64,000 bases of DNA from [Pseudomonas] carboxydohydrogena (GTDB lineage: Bacteria; Pseudomonadota; Alphaproteobacteria; Rhizobiales; Xanthobacteraceae). A program made the position numbers and the translations under genes. The notes below the pieces were generated by a model. The model did not search any database and was not told where the DNA came from. It saw only the letters and a program-made list of their open reading frames with translations. Positions 25,840 to 33,143 of the stretch are shown here, in pieces (position 1 is the stretch's first letter; the number at the start of each line of letters is the position of its first letter). Location of the stretch: contig NZ_CP113162.1 of assembly GCF_029030725.1 (NCBI RefSeq), positions 310,001 through 374,000 on the forward strand. Direction: 5' to 3'.

Positions 25840-27366
25840 ATGCAGCAGGATGATGCACCCAAGGGCCCGGATCTCGCCGGCGGCGTCGAACTGGCGCAAC
25901 TTTCCGGCGGCAAGTTGCTGGGCCATGTCGGCGACGAGGAGGTCCTGCTGGTCCAGTCCGGCGGCGATATCTTCGCGGTCGGCGCGCACTGCACGCACTA
26001 TCATGGGCCGCTGGCGGACGGGTTGGTCGTCGGCAACAGCATCCGCTGTCCGTGGCATCATGCCTGTTTCGATCTACGCACCGGCGAGGCGACGCGGGCG
26101 CCGGCCTTTGACCCGATTGCGCGGTTCAAGGTGGAACAGCGCGACGGCAAGGTGTTCGTCGGCGACAAGGTCGCGCCCTGTCCGGTCCGGCCGCGCGTGC
26201 TGAAGGAGACGCCGGACAAAATCGTCATCGTCGGCGGCGGCGCGGCGGGGTTTGCCGCGGCGGAAATGTTGCGCCGTGAACAGTTCGCGGGCGAGATCGT
26301 CATGCTGTCGAGCGAGGCGTCCGCGCCGGTCGATCGCCCCAATCTGTCGAAGGATTATCTCGCCGGTAGTGCGCAGGCGGACTGGATTCCACTGCGCTCC
26401 GGGGATTTCTACCGCGACCTGAAAATCGACCTGCGGCTTGGCGTCGAAGCCGACAGTATCGATGTTACGGGCCAAGCGGTCGTGTTGAAGGATGGTGCGC
26501 GGCTCGCTTATGACCGGCTGCTGCTGGCGACGGGCGCGGAGCCGAATCGTTTGCCGGTGCCCGGCGCGGACCGTCCGAACGTGCATGTGTTGCGCTCGCT
26601 GGCCGACAGCAATGCGATTATCGCCAGTGCGAAGGATGCGCGCCGCGCGGTGGTGATCGGCGCAAGTTTTATCGGGCTGGAGGTGGCTGCGTCACTCCGG
26701 GCGCGCGACATCGAGGTCCATGTCGTTGCGCCCGAGAAAATTCCGATGGAGCGGGTGCTCGGCCCCGGGATGGGACGGTGCGTGCGTGCCCTTCACGAGG
26801 AGCATGGCGTGATTTTCCATCTTGAGGCAGGCGTCAGCGCGATCGACGATCGCGGCGTCGTGCTCAAGAGCGGCGAAGTGATCGCGGCGGACCTCGTCGT
26901 GTCCGGGGTCGGTGTCAAGCCGCGGCTCGCGCTTGCGGAGAAGGCGGGACTTGCGATCGACCGTGGCGTTGTCGTCGACCGCTATCTGCAAACCAGCGCG
27001 CCCGGAATCTATGCGGCGGGCGACATCGCGCGCTGGCCGGACCCTCATTCGGGTGAAAGCATCCGCGTCGAACATTGGGTGGTGGCCGAGCGTCAGGGGC
27101 AGGTGGCCGCGCGCAACATGCTCGGGGCGCATGAGGCATTCGATGCCGTGCCGTTCTTCTGGAGCCAGCACTACGATATTCCGATCAACTATGTCGGCCA
27201 TGCGGAAAAGTGGGATGAGATCGTCGTGCATGGCGAGATCATGGCGCATGATTGCCTCCTTGAATACAAGCTCAACGGCAAGACGCTGGCGGTGGCCTCG
27301 ATCTTCCGCGATGCCGACAGCCTGAAGGCGGCCGCCGCGATGGAGGAAGGCCGCGCGCCGGTATGA
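25840..27366 (+). CDS. Rieske-domain FAD-dependent ferredoxin/NAD oxidoreductase (AIF-like)
   Basis: A 508-residue fusion. Residues 1-110 are a Rieske 2Fe-2S domain with CTHYH (C51, H53) and CPWHHACFD (C70, H73). From about residue 120 a two-nucleotide-domain flavoprotein follows: IVIVGGGAAGFAAAEMLRRE binds FAD, RAVVIGASFIGLEVAASLR binds NAD(P)H, and APGIYAAGDIARWPDP is the FAD C-terminal motif. The architecture resembles AIFL proteins and the reductases of nitrite or aromatic-ring oxygenases. No oxygenase is encoded nearby. The substrate is open; an electron-transfer or redox-stress role under the neighbouring ECF sigma factor is plausible. Confidence 0.9.
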   Translation: MQQDDAPKGPDLAGGVELAQLSGGKLLGHVGDEEVLLVQSGGDIFAVGAHCTHYHGPLADGLVVGNSIRCPWHHACFDLRTGEATRAPAFDPIARFKVEQRDGKVFVGDKVAPCPVRPRVLKETPDKIVIVGGGAAGFAAAEMLRREQFAGEIVMLSSEASAPVDRPNLSKDYLAGSAQADWIPLRSGDFYRDLKIDLRLGVEADSIDVTGQAVVLKDGARLAYDRLLLATGAEPNRLPVPGADRPNVHVLRSLADSNAIIASAKDARRAVVIGASFIGLEVAASLRARDIEVHVVAPEKIPMERVLGPGMGRCVRALHEEHGVIFHLEAGVSAIDDRGVVLKSGEVIAADLVVSGVGVKPRLALAEKAGLAIDRGVVVDRYLQTSAPGIYAAGDIARWPDPHSGESIRVEHWVVAERQGQVAARNMLGAHEAFDAVPFFWSQHYDIPINYVGHAEKWDEIVVHGEIMAHDCLLEYKLNGKTLAVASIFRDADSLKAAAAMEEGRAPV

Positions 27367-27402
27367 GGCGCGGCGGCCGATAAAATAATTTTTTAAGGTT
27401 GC

Positions 27403-27431
27403 GTAACCTTTGCCGCGCGGCTGCATCCAAC
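27403..27431 (+). promoter_or_regulatory. ECF-type promoter of the DUF4142 gene
   Basis: GTAACCTTT, CCG, GGCT and CATCCAAC in the same order and spacing as at 24392-24420. It lies 62 bases before the DUF4142 gene start and probably also drives the cupredoxin. Confidence 0.7.
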
Positions 27432-27492
27432 GGACATACGACCCAAGTGTCGTCGCCCGCCGTTATTCCACGGCGGCCACTGGAGCAGCATT

Positions 27493-28014
27493 ATGTTGGT
27501 CAAACTCAGCGCGGCCGTTGCCGCCATTTGCCTTTTGAGCACGTCCGCTTTCGCGCAGGGCGCCAAGCTCACCGATCCGCAGATCGCGCACATCGCCTAT
27601 ACCGCCGGCGTGATCGATGTTGCCGCCGCCAAGCAGGCGCTGTCGAAGTCGAAGAACAAGGAAGTCATCGCCTTCGCCAAGGACATGGTTCGCGATCACG
27701 AGGCTGTCAACAAGCAGGCGCTCGATCTCGTCAACAAGCTGAAGGTCACGCCGGAAGACAACGACACCAGCCGCTCGCTCGCCAGGCAGGCGGCGGACAA
27801 GCAGGCCGAACTCGCCAAGCTGAGCGGCGCGGCCTACGACAAGGCTTACGTCGCCAACGAAGTGGCCTTCCACAAGGCGGTCGATGGCGCGCTGGCCAAG
27901 CTGCTGATCCCTTCGTCGAGCAATGCCGAGCTGAAAAGCCTGCTGGAGACCGGCCTGAAGATTTTCGAGGGCCATTTGCAGCATGCCGAGCATACGCTCG
28001 CGGATCTGAAGTAA
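27493..28014 (+). CDS. secreted DUF4142 protein (ferritin-like helical bundle)
   Basis: A 173-residue protein with a signal peptide (MLVKLSAAVAAICLLSTSAFAQG). The mature region is all-helical and Lys/Ala-rich: DPQIAHIAYTAGVIDVAAAKQAL, then EVIAFAKDMVRDHEAVNKQALDLVNKL, and a C-terminal LETGLKIFEGHLQHAEHTL, which fits the DUF4142 (YkwD-unrelated, ferritin-like) family of rhizobial periplasmic proteins. An ECF-type promoter at 27403 is upstream, and a cupredoxin gene follows after 35 bases. Function is unknown; a stress or metal-related envelope role is inferred. Confidence 0.85.
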   Translation: MLVKLSAAVAAICLLSTSAFAQGAKLTDPQIAHIAYTAGVIDVAAAKQALSKSKNKEVIAFAKDMVRDHEAVNKQALDLVNKLKVTPEDNDTSRSLARQAADKQAELAKLSGAAYDKAYVANEVAFHKAVDGALAKLLIPSSSNAELKSLLETGLKIFEGHLQHAEHTLADLK

Positions 28015-28049
28015 CGCGCTGTCCCTGCCACGAGCGAAAGGAAGCTAGC

Positions 28050-28367
28050 ATGCTTGCGGCGCGCTATTGGCTTGTGCCCATGATTGTCGCGACTGTCCTC
28101 GGCAGCGCTCCGGCGCATGCCGAGACGGTGCGCGTGACCATCGACAAACTGGTGTTTTCGCCGGCGGTGGTGAAGGCCAGGGTCGGCGACACCATCGAAT
28201 GGGTCAACAACGACATTCTCGCTCACACCGCGACGGTGAAGGGCGACTGGGATGTTTTGATTCCACCGAAGAAGTCGGCGACGCTGGTGATCAAGAAGGC
28301 GGGAGAGGTCGAATACTACTGTCGCTTTCATCCCAACATGAAAGCCCGGATCGACGTCACGAACTGA
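28050..28367 (+). CDS. periplasmic cupredoxin (amicyanin/pseudoazurin-like)
   Basis: A 105-residue blue-copper protein with a signal peptide ending in AHAE at residue 25. The type-1 copper ligands can be read directly: H59 in ILAHTATV, then C91, H94 and M97 in YYCRFHPNMK. The small loop between C91 and M97 is like amicyanin. It would carry single electrons in the periplasm. Its ATG at 28050 has AAAGGAAG upstream. It follows the DUF4142 gene on the same strand and is likely under the same ECF promoter. Confidence 0.92.
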   Translation: MLAARYWLVPMIVATVLGSAPAHAETVRVTIDKLVFSPAVVKARVGDTIEWVNNDILAHTATVKGDWDVLIPPKKSATLVIKKAGEVEYYCRFHPNMKARIDVTN

Positions 28368-28373
28368 CGCCGC

Positions 28374-28847
28374 TCAGGAAATGGAAGATTCGACTCGCTT
28401 GAAGCGGGCGCCTTTGGCCAGCATCACGCCATTGGCGCCCGCGATCCCCAGTTCGAGGCTTTCGGCGATGCGTCGCGCGCGCTCCATGAAGTGCTCGGCG
28501 GCCTTCGGCGTGCAGAGATCGTTCACGGTCTCCTGGAACAGTTGCAGCCAGCGGTCGAAATGCTGCGCGTCCACCGGCAGCGGCAGATGCTTGCGCATCG
28601 GCTGCCCGTGATATTCCCCGCTCATCAGCGCGACCGAGGACCAGAAGGCCTTCATTTGCCGCAGATGCGGGCCCCAATCGGCGATGCGCTGGTTGAAGAT
28701 AGGGCCGATCAGATCGTCGTTGCGGACGCGGCTGTAGAACTCATCGACGATGCGGTCGATCAGGGCTTCGTCGATTCCCGTCTCGGCGCGGATCGCGCTG
28801 GTGATCTCGGCGCGCCGCTCGGCCGCTGACATGACAGATTCCGACAT
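28374..28847 (-). CDS. group III truncated haemoglobin
   Basis: A 157-residue globin of the group III (P) class. FYSRVRNDDLIGPIFNQRI is the typical B-helix with the class-specific DLIGPIF, followed by WGPHLRQMKAFWSSVALMSGEYHGQPMRKHLPL. The proximal haem ligand is H96 in HFDRWLQLF. Group III globins are linked to nitric oxide and reactive oxygen. A 19-base palindrome (GATGCAT-N5-ATGCATC) 20 bases before the start has the form of an NsrR box, which supports a nitric-oxide role. It is convergent with the cupredoxin. Its short distance to the redoxin gene upstream (51 bases) allows some read-through. Confidence 0.93.
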   Translation of the reverse strand: MSESVMSAAERRAEITSAIRAETGIDEALIDRIVDEFYSRVRNDDLIGPIFNQRIADWGPHLRQMKAFWSSVALMSGEYHGQPMRKHLPLPVDAQHFDRWLQLFQETVNDLCTPKAAEHFMERARRIAESLELGIAGANGVMLAKGARFKRVESSIS

Positions 28848-28866
28848 GGGTAACCCTTGATCGAAT

Positions 28867-28885
28867 GATGCATCCTATATGCATC
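28867..28885 (-). promoter_or_regulatory. NsrR-type nitric-oxide repressor box
   Basis: GATGCAT and ATGCATC flank a five-base spacer, with flanking AAA on the gene side. This matches the published GATGYAT-N5-ATRCATC form of NsrR sites. It lies just upstream of the truncated-haemoglobin start at 28847, where a repressor would block the promoter. Confidence 0.75.
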
Positions 28886-28898
28886 TTTCCAAGGAAAA

Positions 28899-29372
28899 TC
28901 AACCTGCTGGCCCGGGTTCCGCGGTCAACAAGGCGATATCGGCGCCCACCCGCAGGTCGTCCTCGGCCCCCAGCGTGTGCTTGCGGATATGGCCCGCCCG
29001 GTCGATCAGCACCAGACTCGGCGTTCCGGTCATGCCATAGGCCGCCATGGTGTGGGGGATCGGCGTGGTTTCACCGGGCCGATCGACCGCGACCGGAAAA
29101 TCGATGCGATATTCATGCAGGAACGCCTCCAGCGCGACGGGTGTCATGGCGGCGTGATGCTCGAACACGGTGTGGAGCCCGATCACGACAACCTTGTCGG
29201 GAGAGAAGATGTTGGCGATGCGCTGGGCCTGCGGAATGCCGGCCTGAACGCAGCCCGGACACAGCATCTGGAAGGCGTGAAGAACGACGACCCGGCCGCG
29301 CAGTTCTTCGAGCGTCAGCGGCGCTGCGACATTGAACCATTGCATCACGTCTAGCCTGGGAGCGGGGGTCAT
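28899..29372 (-). CDS. redoxin/AhpC-TSA family protein
   Basis: A 157-residue thioredoxin-fold protein without signal peptide. It reads LEELRGRVVVLHAFQMLCPGCVQAGIPQAQ with C38 and C41 in a CPGC active site, then GMTGTPSLVLIDRAGHIR with the cis-proline (TP), a redoxin mark. It could reduce persulfides, peroxides or disulfides. It is the last gene of the minus-strand set blh-bigR-pmpA-pmpB, 41 bases after pmpB, so a role in handling reactive sulfur species is plausible. The ATG at 29372 fits; upstream in-frame sequence is rejected because it overlaps pmpB without domain signal. Confidence 0.85.
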   Translation of the reverse strand: MTPAPRLDVMQWFNVAAPLTLEELRGRVVVLHAFQMLCPGCVQAGIPQAQRIANIFSPDKVVVIGLHTVFEHHAAMTPVALEAFLHEYRIDFPVAVDRPGETTPIPHTMAAYGMTGTPSLVLIDRAGHIRKHTLGAEDDLRVGADIALLTAEPGPAG

Positions 29373-29413
29373 GGCGGCACACTCGTTGACAAGAGAGCAT
29401 AACGCCAAACGAG

Positions 29414-29839
29414 TTATCCGGCCAGCATGCGGTCGTACAGCATCATGCCCGCAGCCATGGCGATTGCGAAAATGAAGGAAGGCGCGAGGCCGATCGAAAG
29501 CGACGCGACCGCGGGACCGGGACAGAAGCCGGCGAGTCCCCAGCCCGCTCCGAAAACGGCAGAACCGGCAATGAGCCGGGGATCGATGATGGTGGTTGTT
29601 GGAAGATGGAAGCAATCATCGAGCGCGGGCCGTGTCATCCTGCGCTGGAGCGCCATGCCGGGAAGTGCGACAAGAAGCGCGCCGCCGAGCACGAAAGCGA
29701 GGCTCGGGTCCCAGTGGCCGCTTGCGAGATCGAGAAAGCCGATCACGCGCGCGGGATCGACCATGCCGGACATCGACAATCCGAATCCGAATATCGCGCC
29801 TGCCGCGAGAGCGACGAGAAGGCGAAGCATGGCGTTCAT
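29414..29839 (-). CDS. pmpB: YeeE/YedE-type sulfur transporter half-protein (PmpB-like)
   Basis: A 141-residue membrane protein with about four helices, one half of the YeeE/YedE (DUF395, thiosulfate/persulfide) transporter family. GFGLSMSGMVDPARVIGFLDL is the N-terminal signature, and FGAGWGLAGFCPGPAVASL contains the conserved cysteine that contacts the sulfur substrate. The ATG at 29839 overlaps the pmpA stop by four bases, so the two halves are coupled and probably form one transporter. It is the usual PmpB partner of PmpA. Confidence 0.88.
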   Translation of the reverse strand: MNAMLRLLVALAAGAIFGFGLSMSGMVDPARVIGFLDLASGHWDPSLAFVLGGALLVALPGMALQRRMTRPALDDCFHLPTTTIIDPRLIAGSAVFGAGWGLAGFCPGPAVASLSIGLAPSFIFAIAMAAGMMLYDRMLAG

Positions 29840-30243
29840 CGCAATGCCCCCATGATGGTGGCGACGGCTATTCCCGTCGCGAGGAAAATCGACGTCGCGA
29901 CGAGCGAGCGCTTCGAGAATCGCGCCAGCCCCAGAATGCCGTGACCCGAGGTGCAACCCGATCCCATGCGGGTGCCGATGCCGACGAGAAGCCCGGCCAA
30001 CACGAGAACGGGAGCCGACGCGGCAATCGTCACCGGCGGCAGGTGCCCGGTCATGGCCGCATAAAGCCACGGCCCGCATAGAAGCCCGGCAACGAAAGCG
30101 GCATTCGTTCCGATCTGCTGGCCGCCGAGAAGCCGTCCGACGATGCCGCTGATGCCCGCGATCCTGCCGTTGATAAACAGCAGCAGCATGGCGGACAGGC
30201 CGATCAGCATGCCGCCAGCGAGCGATGGCCAATAGGACATCAT
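29836..30243 (-). CDS. pmpA: YeeE/YedE-type sulfur transporter half-protein (PmpA-like)
   Basis: A 135-residue membrane protein with about four helices. The family cysteine is in GTRMGSGCTSGHGILGLARFSKRSLVATSIFLATG, the strongly conserved GSGCTSGHG motif of YeeE/YedE. It precedes pmpB with a four-base overlap and follows bigR with a four-base overlap. In Agrobacterium and Xylella a similar pair lies in the BigR regulon, which responds to hydrogen sulfide. ATGs at 30243 and 30240 are both possible. Confidence 0.88.
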   Translation of the reverse strand: MMSYWPSLAGGMLIGLSAMLLLFINGRIAGISGIVGRLLGGQQIGTNAAFVAGLLCGPWLYAAMTGHLPPVTIAASAPVLVLAGLLVGIGTRMGSGCTSGHGILGLARFSKRSLVATSIFLATGIAVATIMGALR

Positions 30244-30584
30244 CTCCGTTTTCCTTTCCGGCAGTAGATATCATGCAGGGCTTCGATCAGTTGCGCCGCC
30301 TTGGCCTCCGTCAACCGATAGAAGATCTGCTTGGCCTCGCGCCGCGTCTTGACCACGCCGGCGTCGCGCAGGATGCCGAGCTGCTGCGACAGGCTCGGCT
30401 GATGGATGCCGACCCGCTCCTCCAGCGCGCCCACGGAATATTCGCCTTCGGCCAGCGCGCAGGCGAGCGCGAGCCGTCCCGGATGGCTCAGGGTTTTCAG
30501 AAGCGCCGCCGCCTCGTTGGCGTTGGCCTCGATATCCATCGGCCGCGCGAGAACCCGCGCCGCCGCTCCCGCGCGGCTCACCAT
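30240..30584 (-). CDS. bigR: ArsR-family sulfur-responsive repressor BigR
   Basis: A 114-residue winged-helix repressor. The DNA-reading helix is in VGIHQPSLSQQLGILRDAGVVKTRREAKQIFYRL. It has exactly two cysteines, C42 (ALACALAEG) and C108 (DIYCRKGKRR), at the positions of the pair in BigR/SqrR that forms a di- or tetrasulfide with persulfides and releases DNA. There is no metal-site motif as in ArsR or SmtB. The gene overlaps blh by seven bases and pmpA by four. An AT-rich palindrome before blh is the likely operator. Confidence 0.93.
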   Translation of the reverse strand: MVSRAGAAARVLARPMDIEANANEAAALLKTLSHPGRLALACALAEGEYSVGALEERVGIHQPSLSQQLGILRDAGVVKTRREAKQIFYRLTEAKAAQLIEALHDIYCRKGKRR

Positions 30585-31870
30585 GCCGAACCCTCCAGCG
30601 CATCGAGCGGAAATTTGAGATAGCGTTTGCCGTTGGCTTCCGGTTCGGGAAGGCGGCCGCCGCGAATGTTGACCTGCAACGCGTGCAGAATGAGCTTCGG
30701 CATCGGCAGCGTTCTGTCGCGTGCTTCGCGCAGCCGGATGAAGGCGGCCTCATTAATTCCGGCAAGGTGAGGGTTGGCGTGCTTTTGCTCGCCGACCGTG
30801 CTCTCCCAGCGGGCATGGCGTCCGTGAGGCTGATAATCGTGGCCTGTGAACAGGCGCGTGTCGTCGGGCAGCGCCAGAATCTGCTGGATCGAAGCCCATA
30901 ATGTCTGCGCGCTGCCGCCGGGAAAATCGGTCCGCGCCGTGCCGGAGTCCGGCATGAAGATCGTATCGTGCACGAAGGCCGCATCGCCGATCAGATAGGT
31001 GATCGAGGCCAGGGTGTGGCCCGGCGAGAACAGGATGCGTCCCTCGATAGTGCCGATCCTGAACGTGTCGCCCTGATTGAACAGGCGGTCCCACTGCGAA
31101 CCGTCCGTCTGGAGTTCGGGCCAGTTGTAGATGGCCTTCCAGAGCTTCTGCACGTCGGTGACATGCGCGCCGATCGCTGTCGGAGCCCCGGTCTTGCCCT
31201 TGAGATAATGCGCGGCGGAGAAGTGGTCGGCGTGAGGGTGGGTGTCGAGAATCCATTCCACCGTCAATCCCTCGCTGTCGATGTAGGCGAGGATCGCGTC
31301 GGCATTCGCGGTGCCCGTCGCGCCGGACTTTTCATCGAAATCATAGACCGGATCGATGATGGCGCAGCGTTTGGCCGCGGGGTCGGACACGACATACTGG
31401 ATGCTGCCGGTGCGGACGTCGTAAAATCCTTTCACTGCTGGCTTGCAGGCGTCATGGCGCGCGAGCCAGCGCGCGGCGCGAGAGAGATCGAAACCGCGCG
31501 CCTTGCCGAAGGTCTCGACTTCCTCGCGCCGCATTCGCCCGTCGAGAACCTCGCCGAGAACGTAGAGCGTCAGCACCCGCGTGCCGCCCTTGCAATGGGC
31601 GTAAACCGGGCCGTCGGCTGAATTCATCGCGTGCTGGAAGGCGCGGACATCGGCCTCGGTGATCGTCGAGCCCGTGACCGGCAGGAACGCGTAGCCGAGC
31701 CTGGCATCGGTGGCCGCTGCATGCTCCGCACGGTTGCCGGGCTGGGCTGCTTCCTCGCCATCGGGGCGGAGGTTGATCAGGGCAGCGTAGTCTTTCGCGA
31801 GACCGGCGATGCTGCCGATATCGGGCTGGCTCGCGACCGTCAGGCGGTCGGTGATTTTCACGGCGCTCAT
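30578..31870 (-). CDS. blh: Blh: DUF442 phosphatase-like domain fused to persulfide dioxygenase
   Basis: A 430-residue fusion. Residues 1-135 are a DUF442 domain with the phosphatase-like loop HCKGGTR (92-98). From about residue 148 a metallo-beta-lactamase-fold ETHE1-type persulfide dioxygenase follows, with THPHADH (210-216), SPGHTLASITYL and FTGHDY as metal ligands. This is the domain order of Blh in Xylella and Agrobacterium, which detoxifies hydrogen sulfide by oxidising glutathione persulfide to sulfite. It leads the operon blh-bigR-pmpA-pmpB. The ATG at 31870 has an AT-rich palindrome 27 bases upstream. Confidence 0.93.
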   Translation of the reverse strand: MSAVKITDRLTVASQPDIGSIAGLAKDYAALINLRPDGEEAAQPGNRAEHAAATDARLGYAFLPVTGSTITEADVRAFQHAMNSADGPVYAHCKGGTRVLTLYVLGEVLDGRMRREEVETFGKARGFDLSRAARWLARHDACKPAVKGFYDVRTGSIQYVVSDPAAKRCAIIDPVYDFDEKSGATGTANADAILAYIDSEGLTVEWILDTHPHADHFSAAHYLKGKTGAPTAIGAHVTDVQKLWKAIYNWPELQTDGSQWDRLFNQGDTFRIGTIEGRILFSPGHTLASITYLIGDAAFVHDTIFMPDSGTARTDFPGGSAQTLWASIQQILALPDDTRLFTGHDYQPHGRHARWESTVGEQKHANPHLAGINEAAFIRLREARDRTLPMPKLILHALQVNIRGGRLPEPEANGKRYLKFPLDALEGSAW

Positions 31871-31896
31871 GAAACCCCACGGGATTCGTCAATATA

Positions 31897-31918
31897 CAAT
31901 ATATTAAACTATATATTG
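31897..31918. promoter_or_regulatory. likely BigR operator
   Basis: CAATATAT and ATATATTG flank a six-base centre TAAACT, in an AT-rich stretch that stands out in this GC-rich window. It lies just upstream of blh, the first gene of the operon that encodes BigR. BigR is known to bind AT-rich palindromes at its own promoter. Confidence 0.7.
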
Positions 31919-31955
31919 TCGGGACGCCAGAACTATCTGGCCGCGCGCGCGACGC

Positions 31956-33050
31956 TCAGATCGCAACGGGCAGGGCTTCGACGCGGCGCGCGGAGGCGGC
32001 GATGGCCTCGCGCGACAGGATGCCGCCCGCGATGGCCTCCTCCACCCATTTCAAAGCATGCAGCGGAAAATTCGGATCGTGATCGGTGACGTTCTTGGCC
32101 ATGATCAGATCGTTGCCCGCCGCGAGGGCGGCGATGAACGCCGCTTTGCGGTCCATGTTTTTGGCAAGCGCGGCCATGTCGATGTCGTCGGTCATGATGA
32201 CGCCCGCAAAGCGCAGTTTCTCGCGCAGCAGTCCTGTCGTGACTTTGCGGGACAGCGTCGTGGGCAGCAGCGGATCCAGCGAGGTCAGTTTCAGATGCGT
32301 GCCCATGATGAGGTCGGTGCGGCCATTGTTCAGGAGTGCGGTGTATGGCTCCAGATCGCGGGCCGACCAGGTTTTGGTGATGTCGGGAAGCTCGTCGTGG
32401 TTGTCTTCCATGACGTTTCCGTAGCCGGGAAAGTGCTTCAGGGCACAGACGATGCGCGAGGCACGGAAGCCATCGACGAAGGCGCGCGCATAGCCGGCGA
32501 TGACATTCGGGTCAGACGAAAAAGCGCGCCCGAATTTCGCGATCGCCGGGTTTCCGGGCGCATAGATATCGACCACAGGCGCGAGGTTGATGTTGAAACC
32601 GGTCGCGGCAAATTCGGCGCCGGCCTGCGTGTACAGATCGAGTGCCTCGGACGGGCTCATGCTCCCCGGAATGTCGAACGCCTTTGGAAGGCGACGGCAT
32701 CCGTGAATCGGGATCAGCCGCTGGACAAGGCCTCCTTCGTGATCGATGGCGAGGCGCAGGCGGGGGCGCGCGGCCTTGAAGCCTGCGACCAGGTCCTCAA
32801 GATCGCGATTGGACCCGACGTTATCCTGGACGAACAAGACCGAGCCGACATGGCCATGACGGATGTGCCGGGCCAGCCGGATGGCGGAGGGCGAATCGGG
32901 GGTCGATCCGGCAAAGCCGACCATCAACAGGGATGCAACGTCGGAGGCGAGGGAAGGGAGCGGCTCGGCCGCCCTCGCCGCGAAAGTAGCAACGCCGGCG
33001 GCAGATGCTATAAAGGCACGGCGGCTTATCCGTGAATTGAAACGCGGCAC
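31956..33050 (-). CDS. Tat-exported GH3 (NagZ-like) beta-N-acetylhexosaminidase
   Basis: A 364-residue glycoside hydrolase family 3 protein. The N-terminus ISRRAFIASAAGVATFAARA is a twin-arginine signal. The TIM-barrel reads LLMVGFAGSTPDSPSAIRLARHIRHGHVGSVLF, then IDHEGGLVQRL, then KHFPGYGNVMEDNHDELP (the KHFPGHG-type loop with the catalytic His of the Asp-His pair), then GVIMTDDIDMAAL with the nucleophile aspartate. NagZ-type enzymes remove GlcNAc from muropeptides, but they are normally cytosolic, so export here is unusual. It starts with GTG at 33050 and is divergent from the DUF218/MurC-NRPS pair, which suggests a shared peptidoglycan theme. Confidence 0.88.
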   Translation of the reverse strand: MPRFNSRISRRAFIASAAGVATFAARAAEPLPSLASDVASLLMVGFAGSTPDSPSAIRLARHIRHGHVGSVLFVQDNVGSNRDLEDLVAGFKAARPRLRLAIDHEGGLVQRLIPIHGCRRLPKAFDIPGSMSPSEALDLYTQAGAEFAATGFNINLAPVVDIYAPGNPAIAKFGRAFSSDPNVIAGYARAFVDGFRASRIVCALKHFPGYGNVMEDNHDELPDITKTWSARDLEPYTALLNNGRTDLIMGTHLKLTSLDPLLPTTLSRKVTTGLLREKLRFAGVIMTDDIDMAALAKNMDRKAAFIAALAAGNDLIMAKNVTDHDPNFPLHALKWVEEAIAGGILSREAIAASARRVEALPVAI

Positions 33051-33143
33051 TCAATCCCCAATCAGGCACATGATACGCTCTCACATTAAACCTGAAGCGT
33101 TGCGAACCGTCGATAGCGGCAAGGACACACGGAGGATTGTGCT

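Noticed and set aside
27399-28049. Upstream extension of the cupredoxin frame through the DUF4142 gene
   Set aside because: It is a different frame of the DUF4142 gene, and the signal peptide of the cupredoxin starts at 28050 with its own ribosome site.
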